DNA of 64,000 nucleotides from Panorpa germanica (GCA_963678705.1 OY783219.1:5022001-5086000), one strand, 5' to 3'. Counted from the stretch's first letter, positions 1 to 13,771 are shown. The notes: generated from the letters alone by a model not told the origin. Translations and numbers: made by a program.

Positions 1-916
1 CATTTATTTATTATGAATTGTTGAAAAAATGTAACAATAATTTAAAAATTCCCCGCAAAACCCAGTAATATTTAATCTATAGTTATTCTAAACCCTTAAG
101 ATTTTGTAAACCCAGAAAAGTGTTCTTAAAACGTTTATGGTTATGCTAATATGCAAAAGGGTAGAATAAGTTGTTAAAAAGCAGTAAAATAAGTCACATA
201 ACGTTGCGAATTAGGTAAAATCTGACTGTATCTAATAGAGCACTCAATTCCTTACATTTTTAGTATATTTGATAGATATTTAGCTGTATCGCTGAACAGA
301 CGGGCACTTTACAATTTTGCTCTTACAATTTGGATGCCCAAATCATCAATATTTGGAACCTGTACTCCTAAATACGTTAATTTCCCAACATTTTACAACA
401 TTTCTAATATTTGTGATTAGACCAATATAATAACATTACGACTATATGCAAAATAGAGTATGTTTTTTTAATTACGTACGATTAATTTGATTAAACGTAA
501 AGTTCGATATCTGAACATGTTCAGACACGAGCTGCGCTGCGGTCTTATCACTGGCACAGATTCCTTGCTATCAGTTCGAGTTTTGCCTGAGGACGCACCT
601 TAATATGATGTTTAATTACCGGTGATGTTTGCACAAACATTTTTAAGCCGAAAACGAATTGCACAATGATCTAATTGTTTTTGTGGAATAACTCGCGGAC
701 GGTATAGAGTCACCCCAAAGTAAATATCAGTATATCTTTAACATCTCTATGTTTATTCTTATAACAACTCAAGTTAAAAGTAAATCTATTCCAAAAAAAA
801 AGAAAAACTTGTAAGTTATGTAAAGTACAAAAATCAACAGAGGAAGTACTTACAGTTTTTAATGCCAAATGTTTTAAATTTATTATTTATTAATCTTCCA
901 TGAAAAATATGATCAT
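1..916. other. AT-rich non-coding DNA
   Basis: No gene, tRNA or clear repeat seen. Confidence 0.6.
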
Positions 917-1240
917 ACTAGCTGTCCCGGCCACGCGTTGCTGTGCCTAACGTTTTTGTCATATTACATTACATAGCGCCATCTATTGAATATTTACTCA
1001 ATCTAGTCAACAGAATATTTACTCAATCTAGTCAACAGATGTCGCCATCTTTTAAAATCAGATAATTAATAATAAATCATAATAATTAATCATAAATTGA
1101 GATGTAAGCTATCCTATCTTTCAAGTTGGATCAAACTGCACCCGGTGTACAAATTTGATTAAAATCGGTTAAGTAGTTTAGGAGTCCATTGGGAACAAAC
1201 AACGTGACACGTAATTTATATATATTAAGAAGATAAGATT
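917..1240 (+). repeat. Retroelement-derived dispersed repeat with internal duplication
   Basis: Opens ACTAGCTGTCCCGGCCACGCG and ends with the common insect tail AAAATCGGTTAAGTAGTTTA, GGAGTCCATTGGGAACAAAC and TTTATATATATTAAGA. Inside, a unit GAATATTTACTCAATCTAGT-CAACA is repeated in tandem (about 987-1040). The layout matches non-autonomous non-LTR 3' fragments; there is no frame. Confidence 0.55.
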
Positions 1241-2494
1241 ATAAACTGTAGTATATAAAATAGTTTACCTATTACATAACAAAAGTTATCAATTGACATC
1301 AACTTACATTTTCTGAAGTCAATAAAGCTTTTTATGTAAGGAGATATAATTTTACGTTTTGAATTAATATATTAGTAATAATTATCTATTATCTTTTACG
1401 TTTATTTATTAACAATGTAACAGACTTATTTTAAACATCGATAAATAAAAAAACGTAAAAGAAATTACTTAAAATAATGCATGAGTCTTTGGTTTGTGTA
1501 TAGAGGAATATATAGCATTTATATTTATGTTACAAACAATATTTATTAAATCTCTAAAATCTCTAAATTTAAGAAAAAGAAAGCATTAGGCCCATTATTA
1601 ATACTGCGAGGGTATTTAAGCGAATTTTAACCAAACGAATACATAAAAGGAATGTAAAAGAGAATGCAATAGTTCATAACAGTGGTGTATCGATAAAAAT
1701 GAAAGTAAAAGTTTGCTCTAATGATAAATTATGTTAGTACAAAACAACTACAATACACCCTACAGTACACAAGTTTGACTTGGCGTACTGTCGTATCGAT
1801 ACGTGGTATGTATGTATTGTGACACAACACATGCAAAGAACACGGGGGTCGTCTTGCTCTGAATTTGCTGTCGCTTAAATACGCTTGCAGTGTGCGACAT
1901 GCCTTACAAAATAGAAGATTTCATGAAAGAAACTTTAACACTTAGATAAATACATTTAGTTTTTGGAACACCCTGTTTGACCATGGGCTTAGCACTCGTT
2001 GAGATAAATAACGTGATGCGTTATTGACTTAATTGATTACCTGTTCTCTTATCACACCGTCGTCAAAACCATGAGTCTCACTCTCCCTGTATCGCCCCCT
2101 CGGTTCTCTCTCACTGTCCCGTACCGCGGATAACGCGATGATAAAACGCGAGATGACAGAATCAAAGTCCGGTACACTCGCAACAAAAACTAGGAATGCA
2201 TCTACTGGCTGATAACGTGTCGAACGATCTAGAGATAATCACGTTTGAAAAGATTTCAGCATTTTGCTATCGTAATTACTTAGAAATCTGAAGGTGACGA
2301 CTTCGCAATATATGCTAGCGTTTTATTCTTTACTGGACAATATTTGTCATATTCTCAATTAATGATGCTAAGTTTTTCAAAACAATCGTAAGGAAATTTC
2401 CATTTACAGTCAAAATATAAAAATGAGAAACTTTTTCTACGTATAAACGACATTCCCACTCACTGTTTTGATATTTAATTTACTGTTTTTATTT

Positions 2495-2790
2495 AATATT
2501 GTAATCTAGATTTCAAGTTTTCGTTTAAGCATTCCTTTTCACACTTGTGTTTTAATTTAAGTTTAGTTAATTTAGTTAGTGCGTATGCATCGTTAGTAAT
2601 ATACATTTTGACAGTTCGACAAAATCGTATGTGAAATAATTAAAATTGCAATTTTTAATAACAATTAGTAATAGAAATTGTTTTCACTTCTATATTTTTC
2701 AAAAAACTGACATTAAACTTCTTTTAAAAGTAAATCCTACTGCATTTTGACAGATTGTCACATTTTGGAGGATGTAATAAAGTTTTTCTT
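2495..2790 (+). repeat. Dispersed repeat family E, copy 1
   Basis: Shares TCTAGATTTCAAGTTT, CGTTAGTAATATACATTTTG, ACAGTTCGACA and CTACTGCATTTTGACAGATT with 36362-36645, in the same order and orientation. No terminal repeats or frame were recognised. Confidence 0.65.
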
Positions 2791-4060
2791 AATTTAATAT
2801 TTTTAATTTGAAACATTGGACCTTGTAAGGTTCTAAAAAAACTAAGAAATCTTAAAAATAAATTAAATTAAAATGGTACTGTGAATGACTACGCGTATTG
2901 CCATATGCTAAACAATTTGAATTAAATACAAAATACAAAATTAAATTAAAGCAGTGAGTGGGATTTACCAAGATAATATAATTAATGTCTTTAAGATTGA
3001 ATTTAACGCAGATGTCCCATTAAACCTGGTTAGATAAAAACCTACTTCTAGGTAACAACAGTTACCTAGAATATTTTCTCAATAATTGTCTTTTTTTAAA
3101 TATTTTATAACAAGATAACTGATAAGAAATTTTAAGAAATAAAAAACAAATTATATATATTGATTTAAATGTAAATGGAACATCGTTTTGAATTTTATCC
3201 TTTTTATCTACATGTTATATCAACAATCTGGAGAGCATGGACAAATAACTTGGATTTATCTAATTCTGTAACGATTTATCAGTTTCCTGATAAGTACCAG
3301 TACGCAGTTAGCTGCGTTATTTTCAGCTCGTGGATCGATTAATGATCAGGCATCAGGCAAATTGAGATACAACGCCACGCTATATGTAAAGCAGTACTGA
3401 AGACATGACTCCACTGACGAATAACGCAAATATAACTTTATATAAACCTTATACTGCATTTTCCGAGCACTTTTCTACAAACAATTTGGATCTGAAGCTA
3501 TTCTAGAACTCGACCTAGTATAGGAATCGATATTTGAGCGATATAGGGTGATTTATGGATAACAAAAAGAAGAGAGTATTCCTTTTGAAGGCATTTGGGA
3601 TCTAAAACGGAGGCGAAAGTTTCAGAAGCAAAATGCATTACCCCACCCCATAAACTTAAGTTTTAAAATACGATATGTTTTTCCATAACATACACAAATA
3701 TATTTTCTATCTGTGGTTTAAAACATGCTTGCTGAGATACAAAAGTATTAAGCAAGGTAATAAACCACATTTAACTAACTGTTGAAAAGTCTAACGGAGA
3801 TATATGGAGTACCTGTTTGAGGCAACCTTATTGAACTAACATTCCAATACATTAACCCTTACTGTCATAAAACCATATATCACAAAGTAATTGTAAATTC
3901 CTCACTACAGGTACCCTAAGCGTGTCATCTCTGCATGCAGATCTGTGGACACTTACTTTTAATGAACTATACAACAGTATATCATCTTACATTACTTGAA
4001 TAAGTAAAGATCTTCCAGCAGCTGTGTGTTTCCAATCTGTTAACACTTACACCGTAATCG

Positions 4061-4120
4061 TTATCAGCTGAGTCTGTTCACGTTCTGACCTGATAACATC
4101 TAGGCATCAATTGTTATCAG
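4061..4120. promoter_or_regulatory. GATA-site cluster
   Basis: Three GATA motifs in 60 bp of non-repeat DNA: TTATCAGCTG (also an E-box), CTGATAAC and TTATCAGC. A similar trio lies at about 3255-3293. Confidence 0.3.
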
Positions 4121-4916
4121 CAAGTTACAATTTCATCTTTATTAAAGCCACGCTGACAAAACCAATAGTCATAATATCATCTAATATGTCGCCTAAATTT
4201 CGTAATTTCTATGATTCACTTATATAGATTGATTTGGATCACATGATTTGCACAAATGGCATGCTGAGCCTTATCACGTCTTGTAATACATAAGTATATA
4301 ATAAATAACAACAAAAATTCACCGAATTATCTTAAAGACCAACGCGTACAAAAATCAATACCGGATTCAAGTTTTTGCTGCTAGCAATTTCGCATCCAAA
4401 TTGTTTGTCCTTTGGTATTCAAAAACTCAGTATTTAACCTTTGTGATCTTCCTCTTTACCAGTATGGCTAGATACATGATAGGTCTATCAATTCCTTGCC
4501 GGTATATTTATTACTAATTAATTCTCTTATGGTAAAGCTAATTGCTCATTGTTCAAGTCATGAGGCGTTTACATTCAACACAAAATCAACTCAGTTTGGA
4601 GCTGATAGATAATTTAATGATTTACTCGATAAGGAGGCAAGATATTGCGTCTTGTGTTCAAATTGTACATCACTAGAGAATGTGATCTGAGTCCAAAATA
4701 GAATTGTCTTATCTTCTTGTGATATATTCAATATAATAATAGCAATTTTAGCGCGTCATTGGTTGGATGATGAAATAAGCTTAAAATAAATGATAATCCT
4801 AACGAAGATCATCTAAAAATGTGGAAAAAAGTAGTAGAGAATGTGTTGGAAAGAATATGGGAGAAGTTGTTAGGCTTAAGTTGGACTGCGAAACAAAATA
4901 CTGCACTTACATCTTA

Positions 4917-4934
4917 GAGCATATATATATATAC

Positions 4935-4998
<64 letters not shown>
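4917..4998. repeat. (AT)n microsatellite
   Basis: Nearly pure AT dinucleotides directly abutting MITE family A copy 1. It generates a meaningless Tyr/Ile frame. Confidence 0.95.
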
Positions 4999-5001
<3 letters not shown>

Positions 5002-5250
5002 AGTAAACAATTTAGTGAAGTGCCCTATTTAGTGACGTTTCTATCACTATTTCACTTCAATTATAGTTCGCATCAACTTTATCTTCATTTGCATTCCGAC
5101 AGGTGAAGTAATTTCGCCATTTGTAGACGATAAAGTATACATTTTATATGAAAAAATGTGAGAAACTGAACTATAAATGAACTCTTTTATGACAAAAAAA
5201 TCATGACGCATCTTAAATATGATGTCAAAGTGACTCCAAAATGTTTACTG
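4999..5250. mobile_element. MITE family A (CCCAGTAAACA termini), copy 1
   Basis: Starts CCCAGTAAACAATTT and ends AAAATGTTTACTG. It has a shared interior (GTGACGTTTCTATCACT, GAACTCTTTTATGAC, GATGTCAAAGTGACTCC), about 250 bp, no coding capacity. Inserted beside an (AT)n tract. It is one of six copies here; the transposase source is unknown. Confidence 0.8.
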
Positions 5251-6752
5251 AGATATATGGAGGGAGAATGATGGACCTGAAAGTGTGTCCAAAATGTGTG
5301 CGAGAGAGAAAGGTATATGTTCCTATTTGTTCTCTATGCGCATGAGTCTAAAGTGAGAGTTGTCACTTTAAACATAGGTGATACACACTCCATATATTTT
5401 TGCAATTTTGTTTCAAAATTTCAAGTCAATCGACCGACTACTTTTCGAGTTTGCGAGCACACACATACACAGGCTGAATTTTATTTATAAAGTATACATT
5501 GTATATAATAAAATCGTTAAAAAGGTAAATAAGAAATAATGATAAATGTGTTTTTTTACTTACAAAGTCTTAGAAAGTAGATGATGGACAACAACATTTA
5601 TCAAATAATATTTAACAAATTTTCCAGTCAATTCTTTTCAGATTTATGAACTTTTAACCTTTATATAATATACAAGTAATAACGATGTCTTATTTGAAAC
5701 CTCTTGACCTCTGACACAACCCCTTGAATCACAAAACAAGTTACCAAACAAGCCCTGTGTCCACTAGGGGTCAGTTTAAATTTCTAGTGAATTATATTCA
5801 TTCAGATAACCCAAGGGAATAACTGGCACCTAATTAAAATAAGTATTTATAAAATAGGGGTAGTTTTATAAGGAAAAATATCACCTTAAAAATTCAGTGA
5901 CAATTTCTAACCCCTATTTAATGTATTTGCAAGGGTCAGTATATCATAATATTGTTGTATTCTTTTTTGTAAGGGTCAGAAGTTTGATTCCGCAATGCGT
6001 GACCAGTGTCAAAAGGGTCAAGGGGTTAAATTATTTTTATAGTTGAAATTTGTTATGAAACACATTAGGGATGTATGTATGTTCATAGTTCATAATCTGG
6101 AGGACGTCTTACAGGGAGCAAACTACTTGTAACTTGTGATTTATGTTTTCTAATTATTTTATTTCTATGGTGGGAATATTTATAGGATTGGATTTGATGG
6201 GAACATATGATACATCTCCGGGCCGGGGCAATTTCTATATTAGTGTTTTACCAAAATGGTAAATAATTCTTTTCAGTTATCAACAGCGCTTTTTAAATAA
6301 TTTTCTTGACTTGAAAGATGACTTTCTTAAGACACTTTGCAGATTCAATACTGGCCATCGGAATTTGTGAAATCGAACACATTTGCGATGTCTTCAAATA
6401 AGACAATTGTTAACTCCGTTTAAACAATATGCCCTAGTGGTGTCGGTATTTTAAATATCTCTCTAACCGTCTCCCCCCTGCGTTGTTGTTGTTAAGGGGT
6501 TATATTCAGTTATTAAGCCCAAAAGAAGCGATTTTTTAATGTAAAAATTTATACGAATATTATGGTAACTTTTAACTGTATTTTAACAATTTGTATTTGT
6601 AAAAATAATAATCTTAAAGCTGCTATAGCTGGTCTCCCGGAGCTCCTTTCAGAAAAGGCAACTTGCGGTGACCACCAGTGACCACGATATCTCTGGACTG
6701 AATCATGTAAAATAAAAAAACTAAACGGATTTCGTTAAAGTAATGTATAATC

Positions 6753-6867
6753 TAGTAATTAATCGAAGGAATAAACAAAATAATTTATATTTTGACACAA
6801 TGGCGGCTTTTCAAAAAAAAAAAAAATATATATTTATCGGTGAGAAAAAACCTTCGATTAATTACTA
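6753..6867. repeat. Short inverted repeat pair
   Basis: A 17-bp perfect inverted repeat (TAGTAATTAATCGAAGG at 6753-6769; complement at 6851-6867) around an A-rich centre. Possibly a 115-bp terminal-inverted-repeat element; no target duplication was seen. Confidence 0.5.
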
Positions 6868-7657
6868 AAAAATTCTATTCAGCCATTTCTGAGAAATCTT
6901 GGTCACCAACTTTAAAAACACAATTTTCAGAAAAACGCTTTTAAAGTTTCAAAAGCATTATACATGAGTAAAAAATTTTTTTTTTAATTTACAAAACTTC
7001 GAAAATATTCGCCGGATTGACTTGAAAGTTTCTGTGTGTGTACTTAAATAAAAATATATTTTGTTTTAATTCTGACTGTATATAACCGCTTAAAAGAAAC
7101 CTAAAGTTTAGAATTTTCAAAATCTGTATTTTCAAATAGGTAAATAACAGTTTACTAGTCAAAAAGGGTTGTCTCTTTCAGTCTTCAACAAAGACAATAC
7201 CGTCTTCAAATCTGCAAAGCTTATTGAAAGTGAAATTCAACATGTTACAACATTGTCTAGTAAAGTAAATATACATTTTGTAACTTGAGTTTATAATCCT
7301 AGTTATTTTCTACCTGTACCTTTCCTTATTGTCTGAGATTTCAATGAAATGGGGATTTCCAAAAGTTATTTCATCTCATGCATATCCTTTCTTAATTTGA
7401 ATATAATTGTCCTAGAAACATTATTATCTGGTGTCGGCTCTAAGTTTAAAGTTTAAAAGATTTATTTCATAACTGTCAAACTTGATCTTTGCACCATAGT
7501 TTTAGATTTATGGCTACAGAAATTTTTGCTGAAGAACTAGTGCGTGTGCTTGATAAATATAAGAACAAAACTAATTATTTTAGAGGTGTGAAGTAGAACA
7601 AGAAATGATTCAAAATTTGAGTTGGAATTAAAACTCAAATGAATGTAAATTTGATTT

Positions 7658-8242
7658 CAATGGGCTTGTGTCTTAATTTTTTAGGGGTTGATTTTTCATT
7701 TGTTGATTGAAATTGATGTTAATAAATGTGTATTGGCGTGTCTATTTTATTAAATATCTAAATGTTGACGGAGATATAGCACTTAAAAATTCGAATTGTG
7801 AAATGCATTTTGACGTCGGTTATTTGTTGATTAGGTCAGTGCTGTGGTAATGTTTTGTAGCTGTTGGTAGTCGAAATAATCAAAGAATAATAAGTTTTTA
7901 TTTTATTTAACCCTGTTACGGCAGACTTAATATTAGAATTTTATTGTTCCTTGAAATAGCTGTAAATAATATTTGATATTTTGATATATAAATACATATA
8001 GCAGAGATTTATGAGCTGTAAGGTTGGTATAAAAGCTGGACTGTTGCATAAAAGAGATAGCAACTAGCGGTTGTTGAATCCTTTTAATAATTAAAGAGAA
8101 AAAATGACTTTTTTAATTGTTAATATCTCCTGAAATATATGGAGTTAGTAAAAAATAATTGAACATTTGAGGATCTAGTAACCCACTTTATCAATATATA
8201 GTACACTTTTATAGAAATTAAGACATAGGAAACAAGCCCATT
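7658..8242. mobile_element. Element family C (CAATGGGCTTGTGTCC termini), copy 1, inverted
   Basis: About 585 bp with inverted termini CAATGGGCTTGTGTC and AAACAAGCCCATT. The interior matches copies 2 and 3 in reverse (GTAACCCACTTTATCAATAT; TAACCCTGTTACGGCAGA). No transposase frame, so non-autonomous. Confidence 0.72.
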
Positions 8243-8864
8243 TAATTCTAGTATAATTTGCTATAGTCCAGTGTATATTTCTTGAAGATTGTTTAAGACT
8301 GGCAACAAGGCAACGTGGCGCTAACTCTCTTGGCTTAGTACTATCTTATATTAAAGAGCTCATAAAAAGCAGCTTCCACTTTATTAAAAAGAAAGATAAT
8401 AAAAAATAGAAACCTTACAAAATAAAATAATAAATCTCACGCCAAAAGAAGAAGCACCAAACGTAAAAGCAATGGCAATGGCACATTGTCATGTAATTAA
8501 TATGTAAAACCCGTCCCATAGATGTCTACGTCCAGGAATGAAATGAAACTGTTCTCAGATCTCTCTAGAACTCTAGAGTGTGGTCCGTAGCGGTCACACC
8601 GACGGTGACGGCCTTCTCCATAGTCCGAACTCCTCCAGGTCCAGACCTTTGACATTCACACACTTTTAAAGAAGACATTATTCTAGTTTTAACCGTTTTG
8701 TTCATTTGCTACTTCTGAGATTAGTTAGAAGTTGCTTCTAGTATTGTTATTTTAATTGCTCCAGTTTTAATTGTGTAATTTTATATTAAATTAGAGAACT
8801 TAGTGTGTAAAATGTACTCGATTAGTGTAGCTACAGTTTTCTATGATATTCTGTAAATTTATGA

Positions 8865-9093
8865 CCCAGTAAACATTTTGGAGTCACTTTGACATCATAT
8901 TGAAGATGCGTCATGATTTTTTGTCATGAAATAATTCATTTACTATTCAGTTTCTCAAGTTTTTCATATGAAATATCTATTTTATCGGCTTCAATTGAAA
9001 TACAAATGAATATAAAGTTGATGCGAACTATATTTGAAGTGCAATAGTGATAGAAACGTCACAAAACAGGACACTTCACCAAATTGTTTACCG
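8865..9093. mobile_element. MITE family A, copy 2 (inverted relative to copy 1)
   Basis: Begins CCCAGTAAACATTTTGGAGTC and ends CACCAAATTGTTTACCGG. The interior is the reverse complement of copy 1, about 229 bp. Confidence 0.8.
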
Positions 9094-9746
9094 GAATAAT
9101 AGTAAATTGTTCAGCCAGGCTTTATGTTCAGCAACATGCCTTTATAATAGTATATTCTTACTTTACTTTTATTTAACGTAGGCCTATTTCCGATGCTAAG
9201 TCCTATCAAGCATGATCACCAACTATGTAAACAGATTTTTCAAAACAAACAAACCCAACAAATGTTGCCTTAGTACAGAGATAGAACCCGAAGGCACAGC
9301 AATATACCGTATAATCATATTTTTACCGAATAAGCAGAAATAGATGTAAAACTGCTTTACAGTTTTGCTTGCATTTGATGCTTTTTAATCTTAAGTAATA
9401 CCTGATGGTGTATGATCTTGATTTTACTATCAAATTTTTCAAATAATTTTTAATTAAATTTTTTTGTTAATATTATCTTGTAAATTAAGTACAGAATCAA
9501 GAAACTAGGCTGGGCAACCAGAGCAAAGAGATAAAAATATGAAGTTGATAAAATTAAATCTATAATTTTCATGACTTTATTAGATGTAAGATTTTGCTTT
9601 TCATGATTTACCAATTCAAACGCCTATTTCAATTTATTATTGTAACTGTATTAATAGCTATATCGACTGTATAATCAAAAACGTCTTCTTTGGATGAATG
9701 GCAATTTTAGTTTATAGTGAATAGAATGCATAAATCGAATATCTTT

Positions 9747-9987
9747 CCAGTAAACATTTTGGAGTCATTTTGCCATCATATTGAAGATGCGTATGATTCT
9801 TTTGTCATGAAAGAGTTCAGTTTCTCACAGTCGTTCATATGAAACGTTTATTTTATCGGCTACAAATGACGAAACAACTCCACATGTCGGAACAAAAATG
9901 AAGATAAAGTTGATGCCAACTATAATTGAAGTGCAATAGTGATAGAAACGTCACAAAATAAGATACTTCACCAAATTGTTCACTGGG
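9747..9987. mobile_element. MITE family A, copy 3 (inverted relative to copy 1)
   Basis: Begins CCAGTAAACATTTTGGAG and ends CCAAATTGTTCACTGGG. About 241 bp, closely similar to copy 2, which lies 650 bp away. Confidence 0.8.
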
Positions 9988-10527
9988 TTACTTAATATCT
10001 CATTGGGAACAAATTTATGAACTGTGGGAGGTACCCCAAGTTACACCGCTGAAAAACACAACGTATCAAGGTTACACACCATCAGTTTTTACGCAATCTT
10101 CATCAGCTAGTTTTCTTTCTGTCACCTTCTTTGAAGCTGGTTGTGTGTGTGTGTTGGCTTGTTGCCCTATGGATGCGGAGGTTTTGGCGGTCGTCTCTAA
10201 ATGTCTCTGAAATGTTACACATCTTTTTTCTCACGTATCTAAGTCAAACTACTGGTTATTTTTTTACATAGAAAGTATCTATTTAATCTAGAATTTGTTT
10301 TATATACATTTTTATATAATACTTTTCTAACAGTTTTGTGTAATAGTTTAATTGCATGTTTATAATGATAATTGCTATCACAGTTTTAAACAATTTGTTT
10401 GTTTATTATATTTTAATTAATGGGCGCTCTTATTTACTAATTAGAATTCATAATAAGGGGTTTGATCAGCTACTTTAGTCATCTTAGTAATAATACAGGG
10501 TTGAAAACAGTAAAGTAGCGTGCTTTA

Positions 10528-10765
10528 GAGGAGCCCTGTATCAAAATTATTGGGGGGCTCAAATGATGCTAAAGATTGTTCACAAAAAGAACAAAAAATA
10601 ATTATATATTGATTATACGTTATAATTTACAATTAATACGCCTTAGGAACTAAGCTAAGTACGGCCTAGGAGTTTAAGTGAGATTGTGGATAGCATTTTT
10701 CGAATTTTTGCTTACACACTTTTGGGGTTCTTCTAGCCCGGGGCCCCGTATCATTGATACGGTTG
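10528..10765. mobile_element. Remnant with hAT-like GC-rich ends
   Basis: GGAGCCCTGTATCAAAATTA near the left and CGGGGCCCCGTATCATTGAT near the right form an imperfect inverted pair around AT-rich filler. No target duplication was identified. Confidence 0.35.
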
Positions 10766-10904
10766 AAAACACATCATATGTACAAGATATTATATATATT
10801 TGTTAATGTCCTTTATAAATAGAAAAAGTGCGTTACAAAATTTTTAGATTTTGGCTGTAAAAACGTGCCCTACGTGATACGAGAGTAGTTTGATAACTCC
10901 AGTG

Positions 10905-11215
10905 ACTTCTTTTTTTTTTAAACGCTTTATTTCTCAACATAGTCTCCTTTATTAGACTCGATACATATAGTCCAGTGTTTTTCCAATTTGTTTTATTCTT
11001 TTTATCTAATAAGTTTTCTTAAGGCATTCAAAATAGGCGTTTGTTTCAGTGATTTCATTGATGATATCTTAGTTAGACCAAATCTCTTACTGCTTAACCA
11101 TTTCTTCAGGTTTGGAGACAGGAAGTGGGTAAATCTGGAGAATATGCTTGATGGTGTAGCAGTTCCCAGCCCAATTTATGAGTTCTTGCCATAGTGACTG
11201 AATTAATGATAGAGA
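10905..11215 (-). pseudogene. Degenerate mariner transposase C-terminus
   Basis: Read on the - strand, the segment encodes MARTHKLGWELLHHQAYSPDL, matching the mariner signature around GWE-LPHP-YSPDLAPSD. After a frame change it continues with a stretch like LKKWLSSKRF and ends in LEKHWTICIESNKGDYVEK followed by a stop, the usual mariner C-terminus. Frameshifts and an in-frame stop divide it. The N-terminal two thirds, including the first catalytic Asp residues, and recognisable inverted repeats are absent. It is a dead fragment. Confidence 0.85.
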
Positions 11216-11616
11216 TCTGAAATCCATTAATCGAAGAATCTATTTTTATCGATTTAAAGCAATGGATCGATCTAAACACTCGTTTTTTTTTTGTAAGAAT
11301 ACCACTATATATTAACAATTATTTACATTATTTATTATAAGCTTGGACATGAAATATTGGGAATTATAATTATTTTATTCTGTAATAAATAACGGACATG
11401 GTTTTAGTGATTAATCAAAAATCATTATCTTCACTTATTCTTTATTATAAGAAAGGCTTGTATTTTTTTACAAATTTAATAAAAATAAAATCGGCAAAAC
11501 ATCGTTTTTTTGGTTAGTTTTTTTGTTTTATATAAAAACTCAAAAAGGATCGAAAAATCGATTTTTGAGAAATTGATCTTCAAGACTTCGATTCGAATCG
11601 ATTAAAAAATCGATCT

Positions 11617-11867
11617 CCAGCAAACATTTGGTGAAGTGTCCCTTTTTGTGACGTTTCTATCACTATTTCACTTCAGTTATAGTTCGCATCAACTTTATAT
11701 TCCGACAGGTGGAGTGGTTCCGTCATCAGTAGCCGATAAAACAGACATTTCATATGAACGATTGTGAGAAACTGAACTATAAATGAACTCTTTCATGACA
11801 AAAAAATCATACGCATCTCCAATATGATATCAAAGTGACTACAAAATGCTCCAAAAGGTTTACTGGG
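11617..11867. mobile_element. MITE family A, copy 4
   Basis: Begins CCAGCAAACATTTGGTGAAG and ends CCAAAAGGTTTACTGGG, in the same orientation as copy 1. Short internal deletions. Confidence 0.78.
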
Positions 11868-12762
11868 CTTTTTTTAGAAAAATTGCCATCCCTAGACTGA
11901 ATCGCAATAACGACAGCTATATCAGCCAGCCAACTTTCAATGAATTGAATTGTCTGTTTCCAATGACGCAGTTTGCTCAAAATCCATTTGACAGTGGTCT
12001 ATTAATAGAAGAAATTTACGACTTTTTTGAATATAGATTTAAAATTTGACAAATATTGTGCCAAAAAGAATAGCAGTTTTCAATTTTTGTTATAAAATAT
12101 ATAAAGAATTTTTCTCACACCTCGACTTTCTACATTCCTAGACAGGATGCAAGACTGTGTTTAACCCATTTACAATGCTTTTAACCCTTCATATTTTCCG
12201 ACAAATTTTAAAATACCTTAAACAAACAATTTTGCCGAGTTGGGCAATAAATTTGCAAGTTATATTACACCATCCAGTCCGTCCAGTTTATTAGTGCGAA
12301 AAGATCGCCAGAGTATTCTAAGCAACAACTTAATCACTTAGACTATCAGGTACTGTGGTTCAAAACAAGAATCCAACATTCAAAATTTTGATGTTACAAT
12401 ATTCAATATTTTTTTTCCAACAGAATAAGTTTATATTAATTATTTAACACAAAATTAATTTAAAATCAAAATCATTTTATATTAAAATTAAAATGCCCCT
12501 CCTCTTAATTTATAATTGGCATAGTTCAGATTTACAGATATGTCTGTACGTATATAAGAATACAAACAAACAAACATAGATATAGACACATAATAAGCTA
12601 TGTAATTCGTTATGCATTATGTGAAAGTGCGTATTTCATTGTTTTCTAATTTTCGATACTAAGAAATATTACTTTATTAATAACATCTAGAAACAAACAT
12701 CTTCTCAAACTGTGGGGGTTATATTTTCTTAGTTTGGTTGTTGCCAAATTAAATTGATTATG

Positions 12763-12977
12763 TATAGTTCAAATTACGAGAGATCGCCAGCGACTCATAC
12801 TTAAAACAAGTTGTGGGGTATAAACTGCCGATATATCTAAAAAGCACTGACTCATTTATTGTTCTATAATGTATATAGAAACGAATAAGATGAAATTCAT
12901 TATCGTATTACAGATTATCGCTGTTATAACCTCTTTTAAGTATAAGTCGCCGCCGAACTCTCGTGATTTAGACTATA
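12763..12977. mobile_element. MITE family B (TATAGTTCAAATTACGAGAG termini), copy 1
   Basis: Terminal inverted repeats TATAGTTCAAATTACGAGAG...and its complement, ending in TA. The subterminal GTCGCCGCCGAAC block and about 215-bp length are shared with copy 2. Non-coding. TA ends fit a Tc1/mariner-type source, which is inferred. Confidence 0.78.
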
Positions 12978-13771
12978 ACATGTAGATTTATTAAGTTTAT
13001 AAACGATTAATTTTTAAAATGAATAATAAAGTTATTTTCAAAAAAAGCATCAATAATTTTAGAAGCACTGTAATCAGTAACTAGTTTCAACATGTCCAAA
13101 GATACGTAAATACTGGTACTCGTATTTGTAAATCCCAAGATCTTGCTAATGTTGAAGAATTCATCCCCCGCAGCGATGGCAATGCCACCATCTTGTTTCT
13201 GTTTCTTAATATTTAAATATTTGCATTGTTGTCAATAACAAAATGTTAGAGATTTTTTGTTCCGAGAAAGTACAATGCAATTTTCAAGATAATGTCCATC
13301 TAGTTATCTACCTAAGAATGGAAAATTTTCAGTTTCACTCTTTCGAATAATAGCTTGTTTTTTTAGCAAATTCCATATCACTTCTACAAAAATATTTTAG
13401 AGACGTATAGATAAACCATATCTTCATTTATATAAAACTACTATATATTATAAAATGTACTATCATGACCTCAAATGTACAATTATTTGAGTTCGACAGC
13501 TGAACTCTTGTAATTTGAACTTTATATATTATGAAGTTGTGAACAAAGATAAAACAAATCGCCGTGGCGTCAAAAGATGGGTAAAACTAATTAACAAAAC
13601 AGAAATTAAAATCTTAAATAGAAAAATAAAAACGTCAGATCATTAGTGAAATATCTCTATACACATGTAAAATAGATGTAATGTAGTATATATCTAGTTC
13701 AATACCGAGATATCTCGTAAATGCAACCTAGAATTTTTTTAAATATGTATTAGAGTGCATCAACTTTCGAC

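Larger units (their letters stand above)
1241..4916. other. Non-coding DNA, possible regulatory islands
   Basis: Apart from repeat family E copy 1 and the GATA clusters, no feature is recognised. A CG-richer stretch at about 2040-2230, with several TTATCA/GATAA sites, may be regulatory. Confidence 0.4.
5251..10904. other. Non-coding, repeat-rich
   Basis: Outside the listed elements the sequence is AT-rich with no supported gene. The stretch 8500-8650 is CG-richer and of unknown role. Confidence 0.4.

Noticed and set aside
4821-5006. 61-codon frame ending in an Ile/Tyr repeat
   Set aside because: Produced by the (AT)n tract; no other evidence.
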